Shown: positions 1 through 11,130 of the stretch, one piece after another
Layout of the letters: each line of letters opens with the position of its first letter
How positions within the stretch are numbered: the stretch's first letter is position 1
NCBI GenBank assembly: GCA_964035575.1
Contig: OZ037919.1
Span: 620,001 to 684,000, forward strand
Length of the DNA stretch: 64,000 bases
Direction: 5' to 3'
Source: Rhynchopus sp. YZ270_cl-10
Lineage: Eukaryota > Euglenozoa > Diplonemea > Diplonemida > Diplonemidae
Position numbers and translations under genes: made by a program
Notes under the pieces: model-generated
Databases searched by the model: none
Told to the model about the DNA's origin: nothing
Seen by the model: only the letters and a program-made list of their open reading frames with translations

Positions 1-560
1 ACACGACACTCCAGGCCGTGGCTGTTTCATATCATCCTCCAGACGACCCGCCAGAGCGATCCTGACTACGGATGGAGGCAGCACGGACCTTGGCAGCGAC
101 GCGTGCTGTTCTGGCCGATGTGGTGGGTACCTCTGTGTCACAATGTCTGGACATCGAATTACTCTGGCATGTTTAACGACACTAAGCTGAGACCGTGTAC
201 CGATGTCGTGTCTGTGTTTGGGACTGTGGTGCACCGCTTGGACTTCCGCACTTTCCGGGCCTACAACGGTGATGTGGCTGTGGTCGCTTGTGAGCCGGTG
301 GAGGGCACTCCATGAATCTGATGCTGGGCGAGAATCCTTCTGTGCCGAATGCCTTCTGCGTGCCGAGCGGCAGGTCTGGGAAGCTGGTGGTGTGTTCAAC
401 GACGACTATCAATGTGGGCGTCGGCGGTGGTGGCTGGCTGTACGTGTGATATTGGGTGTGGCTCGACGCGTCGTACAGCTGCATGAGCTTGTGTGCGATA
501 CGCTAGACTTCAACGTTAAGTATGACACGAACCCTTGCCGCGCAGTGCTCTCCCTGACAT
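1..560 (+). pseudogene. decayed surface-protein-like coding debris
   Basis: All three forward frames carry protein-like stretches that hand over to one another without a continuous frame. One runs from base 2 to about 190 and is Cys/Gly-rich (TDGGSTDLGSDACCSGRCGG). The next covers about 150-315 (FGTVVHRLDFRTFRAYNG). A third covers about 305-450 (NPSVPNAFCVPSGRSGKLVV). Base composition is coding-like compared with the AT-rich spacer further on. This pattern suggests a degraded Cys-rich extracellular protein gene, but unannotated introns are an alternative. The left window edge cuts it. I do not recognise the family. Confidence 0.3.
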
Positions 561-640
561 CATGGTTCCGTCGTTCTCGTCCTTCTTCATCCCGATGAAC
601 TCCTCACCTGCGTTGGGATATGAAAGCCAGAGATCTGCGT

Positions 641-831
641 TGGGGATTTCATTATCTCTGAAGCTTTCTGGATTTCTCAAATTATCGTAGCGGTTCAGAT
701 CTCGAATTCCATCTGAAAGAATTCCAGTGACGAGATCAAAACACGCACGATTCTTCCCATCGCAGTTGAGCGATTCGGTAAGCTCAAGCAAACAAACAAA
801 AGGTTAAAGAGTTTGGCGTTACGAAAACAAA
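641..831. repeat. 191-bp direct repeat R0, copy 1
   Basis: This block is identical base for base to 3318-3508, as far as I can read. Flanks differ completely on both sides, so the repeat borders are sharp. The + strand copy ends in A-rich sequence. On the minus strand it is open and encodes a peptide containing LNCDGKNRACFDLVTGILSD, which in this copy continues without a stop to about 516. The identical pair could be a recent duplication, a retroposed fragment, or short direct repeats of a mobile element. No reverse transcriptase or integrase motif was seen in the 2.5 kb between them. Confidence 0.8.
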
Positions 832-1565
832 AGAAGGATTATATTTTGTGCAACCAAATATCAGCCTTTTTGTTTTCGGCTAGCCAACTCTGCAACCGAT
901 TCAGAAATCATGAGAGATGATTTCTGCAACCGATTCCAAAATCATGCGATATGATTTCTGATGTTATGCAAACGTGACCATGACATTAAAATTTTCTCCC
1001 ACCCACCCGCTCCTGAGTAACTCTCTACGGTATCGTGGTTCACGTTTATCCTTGCAGCCCTCGTGGGGCAGTCACGCAATGACACCAAGGCCTTGTAGCT
1101 TCGGCCTGCGACACTGTCTTGGGAATGACGGACACCGTCGTTATTCCCTTAGTTGCTGGGCACACCCTCCCTGACTAGGTCGTTATGTCTGCCCTCTCTT
1201 CATCTGCCCTCCATGCACCTCACCGCTTCCTCCTGCACTTCATAGTGATCTTGTGGGTGGTCAACGCTCGTTATATACCTTGACGGCAACGCTGGCTTCC
1301 ATCCTCGCACCTGGCCTACACTGCTTAAGATGACCTGCGGGACGGGTGCCAGACAGTCGGGACGGAGACCCCCGCTCGGCGCCGTAGAGGTCGTTTGCAC
1401 TGGGCGTATTCATAGTGATGATGAACACCACGCTGTCCATCCTCGTGTACGGCTGGTCGTCAGCGCAGGTGCTGACGGTATACTCCGCAGTCTTCGCTGA
1501 GTTTGGACGCTGTGCGGGTGTTTAGCTGGACCATGTACCAACCTGCGTAAGCCCTCCTTCTCCAT

Positions 1566-1652
1566 GTGCCTACCCAAACGACACAGCCTAGCAATGGACG
1601 TCTCGTGGTGAGGCTGATCCCTGGGTGCAAGATTCTACCCGTCGCTGTAGGA

Positions 1653-1686
<34 letters not shown>

Positions 1687-2060
1687 GGTGTTTTTCGTAC
1701 TGTGTGTGTAAGAAGAGAACGTTTGCCATCCGATCAAAGGCTTGCAATATCAATCCTTCTCTCAGGACGCCTCAGTCATGCACGCCGCCTGTGCCCTGTT
1801 GCAGCGCTTCTCCACGTCTTCTCTGTCAACGTCACACAACTTTCTGGCCACAGCTTCACTTCACATTCGTCCCTACTGTAGGGTGGCGCGTTCATCTAGG
1901 GTGCACGGATAAGATGCCGACACCTCTTCTTCCACAGCTCGTGAATGTGTGGCAGTCGGGTTTTGCGCAGTCCACATCACTGCCGCCACAGGAGCAGGCG
2001 GTCCTTACCACGATCTACCTGGAGGTGATGCGCTACTTCGAGGCTATGTGCACTGGCTGA
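1566..2060 (+). pseudogene. fragment with poly-Leu membrane segment
   Basis: An open frame with no ATG at its left end encodes a short polar stretch, then a hydrophobic segment containing an uninterrupted leucine run, then a Cys/basic tail (CFSYCVCKKRTFAIRSKA). This is the layout of the C-terminal anchor of a type I membrane protein. The leucines come from a pure (CTG/GCT)11-12 repeat at about 1653-1686. Upstream sequence (about 1000-1560) has coding-like composition but is interrupted, so this is probably the end of a decayed surface-protein gene. It may belong with the debris at 1-560. Function is unknown. Confidence 0.3.
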
Positions 2061-3169
2061 TCACTGATGGTCGGCTTGCACTCCTCCCCGAGATGCGTGA
2101 CTGCTAGTTGCTGACCGACCACACCTACGAAGTGCAGAGGCAAGGTATCGCCAGAGGGTTTGGATAGGTATCGTCTGAGCACTGCGTTCTTGTTCTTGAG
2201 TAGCTTAGCAGTATGGCGAAGGCGCTAGGTGATGGCGGCTTAGTTGAAAAGAAGGCGCAGATGGGCAAAGGTCTATGTTGCTGTCGCATGCGTCGTGTTT
2301 ACTTGCCTTTGGTAAGGTCTCTAAGAAAACGAACCACTTTCTTTCTACATCACGTCTTGAGAGGCACGTCATTCCTACTGTGCTTGTGGTTCCGCTGATG
2401 CCGGCAGGCAAGAACCCCTTTATACAGAACCGCGACCCTGACTAAGTTTGCCATGACCGCAGTTCTTCATAGCTCCTTTATACTCCAGAGTTCAGTGGCC
2501 TTCGCTAAAACACTCCAACCGGTAGTAACCCATACGGTGCATTCCATTGTGGCTCATTCCAATGCTTTGCGAGAAAGACCCAAAGGAGGAATACTGAGTT
2601 GTTTAGAAGGACCCGCAGACCCGAAGCTATGGGGTGTGAGCGAATCCAGTCTGCACGGACAAGAGGGAGTGATGAGGCTTCTTCTAAGAGGTTGTCATCA
2701 TAATCCCTGCGGTTAAGATCAACCGGAAAGGTAAGAGTGTCCTAATGCAGGCCGGCCAGAGGCTAGCTGTAGAGTGCTTTCTCTGGGTAGAAGGCCCCGC
2801 TCTTCAGCATTCCCCTCGGTCGCGTGGTCGCTTAAATGAGAGCTGCGTTCGCTGCTAGAACTTCGTCGGGCTCCGTTTCTTTTCTGCTGTGCGTGACACA
2901 AGATTTTTCTTTACGGAGAGATCGAAATCCATCTCTTCACGACTCCGTGTTCCGCTATGCACTGGCAGACGTCTTCCTGCTCCGGAGCAGTGAAGTGACC
3001 TCTGCAAGACATTCCCACGGATGCCCCCCCCCCGACTGCGCTCAAACGGATTAGGGCCGTCGAGGCATTCAATATGTCAGGATGCTAGATGCCTCGTTTC
3101 GTGGCTTACCGGCTTCGTCATTTTATACGTTCATCTGGCTGATGAGTGGAAGCCGATGTAGTACATATC
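2061..3169. other. spacer without a supported gene
   Basis: Only short ORFs on both strands are present and none starts convincingly or resembles a known family. Composition is intermediate (less AT-rich than later spacers), which suggests more decayed coding sequence. A run of nine C lies near 3025. Nothing else stands out. Confidence 0.4.
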
Positions 3170-3288
3170 AGATGTAAACCACGAAATGGATTGTAGGATT
3201 GCATGGTTGGAGTCCACCCCCCGGTACAGCCGGTCACATACCATGGTTCACTGTTCACGAGTGGTCTGTTGTATTTCAAGTCAAGTCT
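3170..3288. repeat. dispersed repeat R1, copy 1
   Basis: About 119 bp that match 22322-22440 with scattered substitutions, and whose right end also matches 29840-29880. Conserved blocks include CCACGAAATG near the left end and TTGTATTTCAAGTCAA at the right end. The other two copies run directly into a long T tract. It is followed closely by R0 copy 2. Confidence 0.65.
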
Positions 3289-3317
3289 TATTTGAATTCC
3301 GTTTTTCGCGCCCACCC

Positions 3318-3508
3318 TGGGGATTTCATTATCTCTGAAGCTTTCTGGATTTCTCAAATTATCGTAGCGGTTCAGATCTCGAATTCCATCTGAAAGAATT
3401 CCAGTGACGAGATCAAAACACGCACGATTCTTCCCATCGCAGTTGAGCGATTCGGTAAGCTCAAGCAAACAAACAAAAGGTTAAAGAGTTTGGCGTTACG
3501 AAAACAAA
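3318..3508. repeat. 191-bp direct repeat R0, copy 2
   Basis: Identical to 641-831. On the minus strand its open frame runs into R1 sequence rather than into the sequence that follows copy 1. The encoded peptide therefore has a different C-terminus in the two copies. Confidence 0.8.
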
Positions 3509-4498
3509 AAAGGTTAGAACGGAAACAATACAAAAAGTTTCACAAAGCCTCAACGTGCATTTTCCTCTTCCCCAAGAAGTGGTACTTCACGGTGAGGCTT
3601 AGGAGCTTCCCCGCTAACTCTCTTGGTTGTTATTTTACAACTATTTTCCCTCATATTTGTTTGAACACCGAAAATGAATCGCAATAATAAAAAAAACCAC
3701 TTCTCCACATATCCACATCTTTTTAGTGCATTGGCCTTCCGGTATATGGAGGACTGAGCCCACCTTTGGTAAACGATTGACGCAAACAAGCAAAAAATGA
3801 CATTCCTGATGACTTGTCATATCTTACAGCGTACAAAGTAAAAACCATTTGGGAACCCCCCCCATATTGGTTTCAGGACCGGTTTTGCGTCGAAATGTTT
3901 GAAAAAAGCGAGGGTTGACGGCTTTAATTTAAGATCAGTTTCACAGCAATTTTTTCTTCTCGTTTTTATGTTGCGCTTTGCGGGGGCGTGCACTGTGGTA
4001 TGGGCCACGCGTATGTCGACAGCAATAATGGGGTGGTACGAGAGGACCTCCCATTTCTAGTCTCTGCTAGCTACGGTTTTTGTCCGATCGGACAGTGCCA
4101 GTGATGCGGCAAAGTCAATATGGGGTACTTTTTACACCTTTTCTGTTGTTGGCCCTGCGGGATAGATCAGGCCCAACGTACCTTAACAGGCCCTGCTATT
4201 CCTGATGGGAGTATGGGTGACTCAAAAGGCAGCCCTTAACACTCTCTTCAATTAGATGTAGGCGCGGAGAAATTTTTTTTGTAGTATTTTTATGGGAATA
4301 TTTTTACTGATACCCTCCTCCTCCTATGCTATCAATTTGTTGTATCTAGGTTTTGTGCCAATGTTACACACAGCAAGACCCCTGGCTATATGGGTTCGTC
4401 CCAGCCTGGAGTCATCACGCTTATTGCATATGTTGAAATTTTTGTTGTATTTTTTTTTTTCTTTCAATCTCCAATTACTCAAACTATATGGACCATTT
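3509..4498. other. AT-rich spacer
   Basis: No credible gene. The stretch holds homopolymer runs and short palindromes, but nothing matching the repeat families found elsewhere in the window. Confidence 0.4.
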
Positions 4499-4636
4499 AT
4501 ATACCACCTGATTTTTACCCCGCGCATAGGCGCGTATAGCGCGTAAAGGCTGGGAAAAATGGGTGGGGTTTGGCCTATACAGGCCTGTACGGGCCTTTGC
4601 GCGTCTCTACGCGGGGTAAAAATCAGGTAGTATATT
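4499..4636. mobile_element. small foldback element (MITE-like)
   Basis: Two arms of about 50 bases are imperfect inverted copies of one another. The left arm contains CCTGATTTTTACCCCGCG and the right arm its complement CGCGGGGTAAAAATCAGG. The interior adds smaller palindromes such as AGGCCTGTACGGGCCT. There is no coding capacity. The arms fade into ATATA on both sides, so the target duplication cannot be fixed. Confidence 0.6.
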
Positions 4637-5147
4637 TATCAAAAACGAAATAAAATAGGGGGCCAAATCCTTTTAAGACGTCGCTCTTTTGGGGTTTGGG
4701 TTAGATGGGTATGAGCTTCGAGTCATATTCATTGTATCTTTTCTTTGAAACCCATTTTTTCGTATCCTTCTTTTCGAAGGGGATCAAGCACAGAGCTAAG
4801 TTGCATCTTACTATCGTTTTTATCGTTTGTTCATGTGTATTTTATGCCAAAAATTTTAGGAAAAAAAAAAATGTGCAAGAAACTAATATGACAAGAATTT
4901 GCCGTCGTTTTCGTTACAGCTTTCCCAAAAAAAATATATTGAGTACAGACCCTAGGTTCCCCAAGCGGGTCCTCAGGCGATTGTCGACAACAACTAAACC
5001 CCCCCCTCTCCCCCTTCTCTTCTTCGCACCCGTTAACGTTCCTTTGCTGTGAGGAGTGGGGTGCATCTGCGACAAATATTAAAAAGATAAAAAAAAAAAA
5101 AAAAAAGCCAGGAATGGTAATCTAGAGCTTAAAGCAACGCTATGGAT

Positions 5148-5185
5148 GGAGGGAAAAAAAATAGTCAGTTTTTTTTTTCCCTCCC
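5148..5185. other. 14-bp-arm hairpin
   Basis: GGAGGG followed by eight A is mirrored by a T run followed by CCCTCC, separated by a 9-10 nt loop. It sits in spacer just left of element A. It could be an old foldback remnant or a chance structure in low-complexity DNA. Confidence 0.45.
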
Positions 5186-5224
5186 TGTCATTGTGTCATG
5201 TGTTATACATTTTGTTTGTTTTTT

Positions 5225-7453
5225 GAGAAAAGTTCGATTTCGGCCTCGAAAATACCCGTGACACCGATTTGTCACGGTACTTTGTCACGGAATTTTTTTG
5301 AAAGATTCGATTTCGTGACAAAAAAAGTTCGATTTCGTGACAAGCCGATTTTTTCATTGACACACAAAATTCAATTTAGTGACAAATGACTTTTTTCATT
5401 GACAAAAAAAAATTCGATTTCGTGACAAATCCATTTTTTCATTGACAAAAAAATGTCATTGAAAAAAATGGATTTTGTCAAGGAAAAAGTCGTGACAGCC
5501 AACCCGCCAGTCACTGAAAAGTGACCAGACAGCCACTTGACAAACACAAAAGAGGCCATTCTTGAGCTGTCTAGAAACCTAAGGGCAGAGACTGAAGACA
5601 CAAGGTATGATAACTTTATGATTATGCAAGACTTAGTATATCGCGAACACGGTCAGGCTTGCACGCCTCTGGCCAGAGGCCAGCCCCACTAAATGATATG
5701 CAGCAGACACTCATTGCAGATTTCATTTTCATTCGGTAAAAAATTAATGGGTGCGCAAGTTTCCATACCTAATACCCCAACCCTCACCCATACATTCCAT
5801 TACACACACCAAAACAGATCGAATCCACCAGCGCATGCGACGGAAGCAGATTCAGATTGTGGTTTGATAAGCAGAGTTCGGTTATTATGGTGGTGGAAAG
5901 GGGGGTGGGAACACTTTGTCAGTCACTGCTATAGCCATTAACCCAGGGAGCATAGCTAGTGCAAGAAATTCGACTTTGGAAACCTTCCGGAAAGTCTGTC
6001 CTCTGCTTCCGGAGGACTAGACACAAGAAAATATTGTTTGTTCCCCCAGAAAACCAGTGCACAATTCACACTCCTTGTGGGTGGTCTTGTTGCCTTTTCG
6101 TCATAGTAATTTTGGCCCAGGCATGCTCTTGAAGCATGACAATTTAGTGTGTATGGGGCAGGGTGTTGTTTTGTTCTGAATTCTCTTTGTTATAACATCT
6201 AAGTCAATCGCGGGTGGTGGTTTGTGTAGCGTGAGGCACTCTTTTTAGCAAACTTCCTGCGGCTGCTAAAGTGTTATTTCTTCGGATTTAACAACGTACA
6301 GCGTAACATAGTGGTTTAGCCTGGTCGACACAACCTTTGATAGATACGGGATAACCAACCCCCTTCGACCCCTCGTGGGTTCACTGAACAAGCCCTAGTG
6401 GTAGTTAAACGCGATTGACATTTACATTCCTAGAGATGAAAGAACAAGATAACACTTCTGTACCCGCGCATCAAAATTGTGGAAAACTTTGCACCCCAAA
6501 CACCCTCAACAACGCCCGCCAAAAGGCGCCCCTTGTTGCTGGGAGTTGGTTCTCATTGATACACTGCACAGCAGGCATTCCTCTGAGTCCAACGCATGTT
6601 TGGCCTGTCTGCGGCGTTGTACTTCAGGTGCACGAAGACAGGGTCTGGTGGTAAATTTTGCGTAGTACTGCGACGTGGTACTACGTGGGTCTGGGAACCT
6701 GGTACCTGGGTACAGGATATTTGTTGTAAAGACATCTTCCACCATGCATTGAGGAGGGTAAGACAGTGTTCGCAGTTTCTACCTGATAGCATTACACATT
6801 TAACTTCTCCACGGGGGTCTTGGGCCGTTCATTCGGTTATACCTTGACTACCGGAAGATATTCTTGAGGCCTTTTTGGTCTCTAGAATATCCGGTCTTCC
6901 CGAACGGAGGCACACTTTGTGTGTTACTACGACCTGGCAATTTCCAGCAGTAGGTTAAGTAATCTTTCTTGTAAATTGTTGGATCATTATCTCCTCAGTG
7001 CATGAATGCCCCACGTGACTGGACACTTTTGTGTTTGTCATGTGGAGCTGTGGTTGCTCTTTCACGACTTTTATCCTTGTATCCAGTGTACCCAGTACCC
7101 AGTGCCCTGTCACGACTTTTTCCGTGACAAAAAGTTTGGTTTCCTTGACAAAATCCATTTCTGTCACGACTTTTTCCTCGACAAAAAGTTCGGTTTCCTT
7201 GACAAAATCCATTTTTTCATTGACATTTTTTTGTCACTGAATTTTTGGATTTGTCACGAAATCGAATTTTTTTTGTCAATGAAAAAATCGGTTTGTCACG
7301 AAATCGAATTTTGTGTGTCAATGAAAAAATTGGTTTGTCACGAAATCGATTTTTTTTTGTCACGAAATCGAATCTTTCAAAAAAATTCCGTGACAAAATT
7401 CCGTGACAAATCGGTGTCACGGTAATTTTCGAGGCCGAAATCGAACTTTTCTC
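5225..7453. mobile_element. Mutator-like foldback element A
   Basis: A 2.2-kb DNA transposon with terminal inverted repeats of about 330 bp (about 5225-5555 and 7110-7453). Both arms are built from variants of a short unit around ATTCGATTTCGTGACAAA and TTTTTTCATTGACA. The element starts GAGAAAAGTTCG and ends with its complement. It is flanked on both sides by the same 9 bases, TTGTTTTTT (5216-5224 and 7454-7462), although this target is low-complexity. A 9-bp target duplication with long inverted repeats is typical of the Mutator superfamily. The interior (about 5700-7080) is an inverted homologue of the interior of element B and has no long credible ORF, so the copy is non-autonomous. Confidence 0.8.
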
Positions 7454-8349
7454 TTGTTTTTTTGTTTGTGAAATTTTGTGAAAACCTTCTTCTCAGTCTA
7501 CATGTCTATTAATTTTATTTTTACAACGACCCCCCCTTTTTTTTTGTGTTTGAAATGGATTTAGGTAATTCCCGGAATGTTTTCCATTGTGTGTGTTTAA
7601 ATGCACACACCAAAAAAAGGGGCCATTTTTTGATCCCTATACCCTGTACTTTCAATTTCATTGAATGTATGATGTATTCTGTTATGATCCACATTTATTG
7701 TGATTTTTAAAAAAACTCAGTTTTGGGTAGTTCCCTCACACGGAATATTGCTCATTCTTGTGTGTGTGTGTGTTTCCCCCCCACTTCTCAAAGGAAGGGC
7801 AGTCGTGGCAAAGGGGCTTTATCATTGAATCAGTGAGAAGTTCTTTTGTTGTTGTGGGGGGTAGGGGGGGGGGTTTCTCCCGTCTTGAAAGAAAGCAGTA
7901 ATATCCAAACCAGAAACCACGCCATAAAAGAAAAGAACAGAGAAAACAACGAATTTTGGAGGGTCCAGCGGTCTCTCTCTTTATCCAATGTCGCTTTGGT
8001 TTTGGGTGTGCTTGTGTGTGTTTTTTTTTTATATATACCTACAAAGCGTAGCTTAAAGGAGAAATAGTTCCTCAGATACGGTCGCCAATCACCCCTCCAA
8101 CAGGGTAATTGAGCAATCAACGAAGAAAACAAATCTTTTTTTTTTTTCTCTTTTATCAGAGCTTATCAGAGTTACTATTTTTGTTTGCCCCATTCCAGAT
8201 TCCTATTAATTTGATCAAACACCCCACACACACACCCCCCACCTCTCCCTATACACAATTTATGCAAAAAAAAAAAAAAATATAGCAAAAAAAAAAGTGT
8301 CAAATAGTGGAGAGATATGTATAGTGGAGCTCAGCCTCGGGGGGGGGGG

Positions 8350-8403
8350 TCTACACTAATACAACCAAGTTTTCAAAAAAAAAGGGCAATTTTTTTTATC
8401 TTC
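8350..8403 (+). repeat. short repeat S5, copy 1
   Basis: The core CTACACTAATACAACCAAGT, followed by TTTCAAAAAAA, matches 11008-11073. The similarity extends about 50 bp, with an indel in the A tract. Confidence 0.6.
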
Positions 8404-9235
8404 CTGTTGCTTTTCATTTTTTTTTCTCTTCTCTTTCGTGTCTGGTGTGTCCTGACTGATCAGAGGGACGTCTGAGAAGAATGTTCTGTTCCAAGATATA
8501 CAAGGCAGCTTCATCCTACTAAGATTTTCCCTCTTTCTCTCGGGTCGCCATATCTACCAGACTGTGTTTTTTTTTTTTTTTTCATTTTCCCCCTAACATT
8601 TTCCCCAGCCGGAAACCTACAGTCTTACCTCATCTGCAGCCCTGTATAGGGGTATCCGATTCCTCTCGTGTTCCCGAGCTTTCTGCTTTCATCGGTCCCA
8701 GTTTCATGTAGATCTGTAGTACCTTCCCACTCAGCTGGGTGTACCGAGTCGGCTGTATCATATCTCTCCGCTCGCAAGACTCACATTGTGCCGCCATTTC
8801 TTTCCTTTAATGGAGAATGAAGCGGAACAGATCTACTGCAGTACCCACGACGGAGGTGAGAGAAGATTTTTTTTCATTTCTGGGAAGTTACCTACAGTTG
8901 GCGTCGATTGCGGCGAGGTTTAGAGAATGTGCGTGACACCAAACAAAAATAGCCGACGGATTTAAGCCGTTTGCACCTCTCGCGCATCTTGTCCAGGCTC
9001 AGGTAGTGCGGCCCTTTGCCTTGCACAATATTACGATGTGCTGCCTGCTCCTTGCACGCCTTCGTTTGGTATTCTGTTGTGGTTTGCGCATCGCATCATG
9101 GCGTTCACTCCTATACGCTCCACTCCATCCACACATCAGCCAGTTAAACACAGCATGGGTTTTTGAGTTAACTTATACAAACCGAATTTCAACTTCAATA
9201 TCGACTTCATCAACATAGTACACCCTTACCCCCAA

Positions 9236-9320
9236 CACAGCGCACACACCCTCTCACCCTCTCTCCCTCCCTCCCTCTCCCTCCTCTCCTCCCCTGCCCT
9301 CCCCTGCCCTGCCCCTTTAA
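9236..9320 (+). promoter_or_regulatory. C/T-rich tract before gene start
   Basis: Nearly pure pyrimidine sequence (CCCTCTCTCCCTCC-type) ends ten bases before the ATG at 9330. Comparable tracts precede most other genes in the window. They may serve as trans-splice acceptor tracts or as core promoter elements. Confidence 0.45.
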
Positions 9321-9329
9321 TCTGATGCG

Positions 9330-9902
9330 ATGACTTCGAATGCTGCTTACTCCCCCTACCCAGCCTCGAGCCCGACTGAGCCTATGTCCTCAACACGCTC
9401 ACGCTCACGCCCACATCCCCTCAAGGGGATCCACAACCTGACGTTCGGCGTGCGGGAACGCCTGCGGCTGTTCTGCAACGTCGCGCTGGTGAAGGAGGTG
9501 TCCTGCCTGCTGATGGCGGGGCTGTGCGCGGGGTGGTTGTGGTTGACCTGGGGGTGGGTCGCATGGGGGTGGTGGGGGGACGTGGTGCTGGTGGTGCTGT
9601 ACATGATGGAGCTCCTCCTGCGGTATGCGGAATGGGGTGTACGCGGTGTGCCTGCAGTGGATATGAGCCTGGTCGCGCTGGCCTGCATCGTCCTCGCAAC
9701 ACCGCTCCCCTGGCGCAAGCTTGTCCTCCCCGCGCTCTCGCTGCGGTACCTCTACAACAGCCTTCACTTCGCAATACAAGACAACGGAGACTACTTCCAA
9801 GAAAGCGAGCCCTTAGTAGACCTCGAGCATACCCCTTCAGCGACGACAGCGATAGCGGCGTTTGCATCCCCGCAGTCGGGGGTGTATGGTATGAGGGGTT
9901 GA
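9330..9902 (+). CDS. small four-TM protein, voltage-sensor-like
   Basis: A 190-aa protein with a Ser/Pro/Arg-rich cytosolic N-terminus (1-45), four closely spaced hydrophobic segments (about 57-76, 80-98, 108-125, 128-146) and an acidic C-terminal tail. The second and third segments read MMELLLRYAEWG then AVDMSLVALACIVL. This resembles S2-S3 of voltage-sensor domains: Glu94 and Arg98 in S2, a following Gly, and Asp111 in S3. The fourth segment has only a few basic residues (WRKLVLPALSLRY), not a regular arginine ladder, and no pore follows. It could be a reduced voltage-sensor-only protein or the remnant of a channel repeat. An unrelated small membrane protein is also possible. The ATG at 9330 directly follows the pyrimidine tract. 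Stop is TGA. Confidence 0.6.
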   Translation: MTSNAAYSPYPASSPTEPMSSTRSRSRPHPLKGIHNLTFGVRERLRLFCNVALVKEVSCLLMAGLCAGWLWLTWGWVAWGWWGDVVLVVLYMMELLLRYAEWGVRGVPAVDMSLVALACIVLATPLPWRKLVLPALSLRYLYNSLHFAIQDNGDYFQESEPLVDLEHTPSATTAIAAFASPQSGVYGMRG

Positions 9903-10407
9903 GCTCAGAGTGGGAGGGTCAAAAAGAAATTTAAAAAACACAAAAAAAAACAGGTACAATGGCAGCAGACTTTGCCTCGGGAGCACGAACAGGCTGTGTG
10001 CACAGCGTTGCGCTTGGCAATGAGAGGGGCAATAGGGATGAGGGCCTGCGCACACAGGGTGTCTTTGTGGCTTCTCCTGCGTGAGGGAACAGAATGGGGG
10101 GAGTAGTGGAGGAGATGAGGAAAAAAGTGTGCGTAGGGAGGGTTGTGCGACCCCTGATTTGCTATTTTTTTTTTTTTTGGCCTTCGCTTAAGGCTTTTTT
10201 CTGCGGTTCAGCAAGGAAAAAGAAAAAAAAAAGCGGGATTTTTTTTTGGTACAAAAAAAGGGGTAAAAATATGCGAAGGAGGACGAGATAATACAAGGTG
10301 TACCGATGTGCGCACAGTGTGATGCGTTTTTTATCTCAAATTTTTCTTTTTCTTCTTTTTTGCCCCCCTTCTATTCCAGCTCCTTGAGATATCCATCTTC
10401 CAACTTT

Positions 10408-10460
10408 TGGTGACTAAGCACGAGGCTTACGGTCATCTTATAATCTTTTCTTTTCTTTTC
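10408..10460 (+). repeat. hairpin repeat S3, copy 1
   Basis: GGTGACTAAGCACGAGGCTT followed by ACGGTCATCTTATAA and a T-rich tail. It belongs to the family whose consensus forms a CTAAGC/GCTTAG hairpin. In this copy the right side of the stem is GCTTAC. Confidence 0.6.
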
Positions 10461-10551
10461 TTCCTTTTGTGTCACCAAATAACACTACGATGGTGTTCTT
10501 CACGCAGCGCCCCGACAGTTTCTCCTTACTGTTGGATTCACTGCATATTAA

Positions 10552-10602
10552 AGGTGACTAAGCACGAGAGGCTCAGGATCATCTATATAAACTTTTCCCT
10601 TT
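10552..10602 (+). repeat. hairpin repeat S3, copy 2
   Basis: The same head as copy 1 (GGTGACTAAGCACGAG), about 145 bp downstream, then AGGCTCAGGATCATC and a T-rich tail. Confidence 0.6.
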
Positions 10603-11007
10603 TGTTTTACGTACCTGCGTGCCGTGGTGCACACGGCATCGTTTTCGTTCTTTTCTTCATCTCTTTTCAGTACTAGGTGACTCTAACATAAGCTTGGAAC
10701 TATCATCGTTTTCAACGTTTCTTTTGTTTTTTAATCGAACGGTGCTGCCCCCTCCACCGCGAGTCAAAAATCCACAAATTGAATGTGGAAAAAAAAAATG
10801 TGACACACAAAACACAGCAAAAAAAAAGTATCTATGGATCAGATAGTGAAAAGACCTGTCCCTATGTGTAGACAGTTCCACTATTAAATCCACAGAGAGA
10901 AAGAGTAAGAGGGGGAGTGACAGCTGCGTGCAGACAGCTTGCGTGGTGGCTGACCGTTATGTAGATTATCAGCAAAAAACTAAACCCTTATAGCACACTC
11001 TAGGGTG

Positions 11008-11073
11008 GCTACACTAATACAACCAAGTTTTCAAAAAAACTAAATACCAAATTGTCCCGTTTTTGTTATCTTT
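11008..11073 (+). repeat. short repeat S5, copy 2
   Basis: It matches 8350-8403 from CTACACTAATACAACCAAGT onwards. It runs straight into a T tract and an S2 repeat. Confidence 0.6.
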
Positions 11074-11079
11074 TTTTTT

Positions 11080-11130
11080 CATGAGCACGACCGAGCTGCG
11101 TTTTAGCACGTTTTAACACCTCTTTTTTTT
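11080..11130 (+). repeat. short repeat S2, copy 1
   Basis: ATGAGCACGACCGAGCTGCG, then TTTTAGCACGTTTTAACACC and a T tract. It aligns with 31403-31456 and 37122-37167. Confidence 0.6.

Larger units (their letters stand above)
7463..9329. other. spacer upstream of the four-TM gene
   Basis: The left part (to about 8590) is AT-rich with homopolymers and one S5 repeat (8350-8403). The part from about 8590 to 9215 has higher GC and looks more constrained. It contains a minus-strand ATG ORF of 55 codons (8797 down to 8630, starting MAAQCESCERRDMIQ) that I do not recognise. It could also hold 5' exons or a non-coding RNA. No gene is called here. Confidence 0.35.

Noticed and set aside
832-3317. LTR retroelement between the identical R0 repeats
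   Set aside because: No reverse transcriptase, protease or integrase motifs, no primer-binding site, and the repeats do not start TG and end CA. The repeat unit itself looks coding on the minus strand.
8630-8797. 55-codon minus-strand ATG ORF (MAAQCESCERRDMIQ)
   Set aside because: It has a proper start and sits in a GC-richer island, but it is too short, on the opposite strand to all firm genes, and without a family match. It is noted in the spacer entry only.
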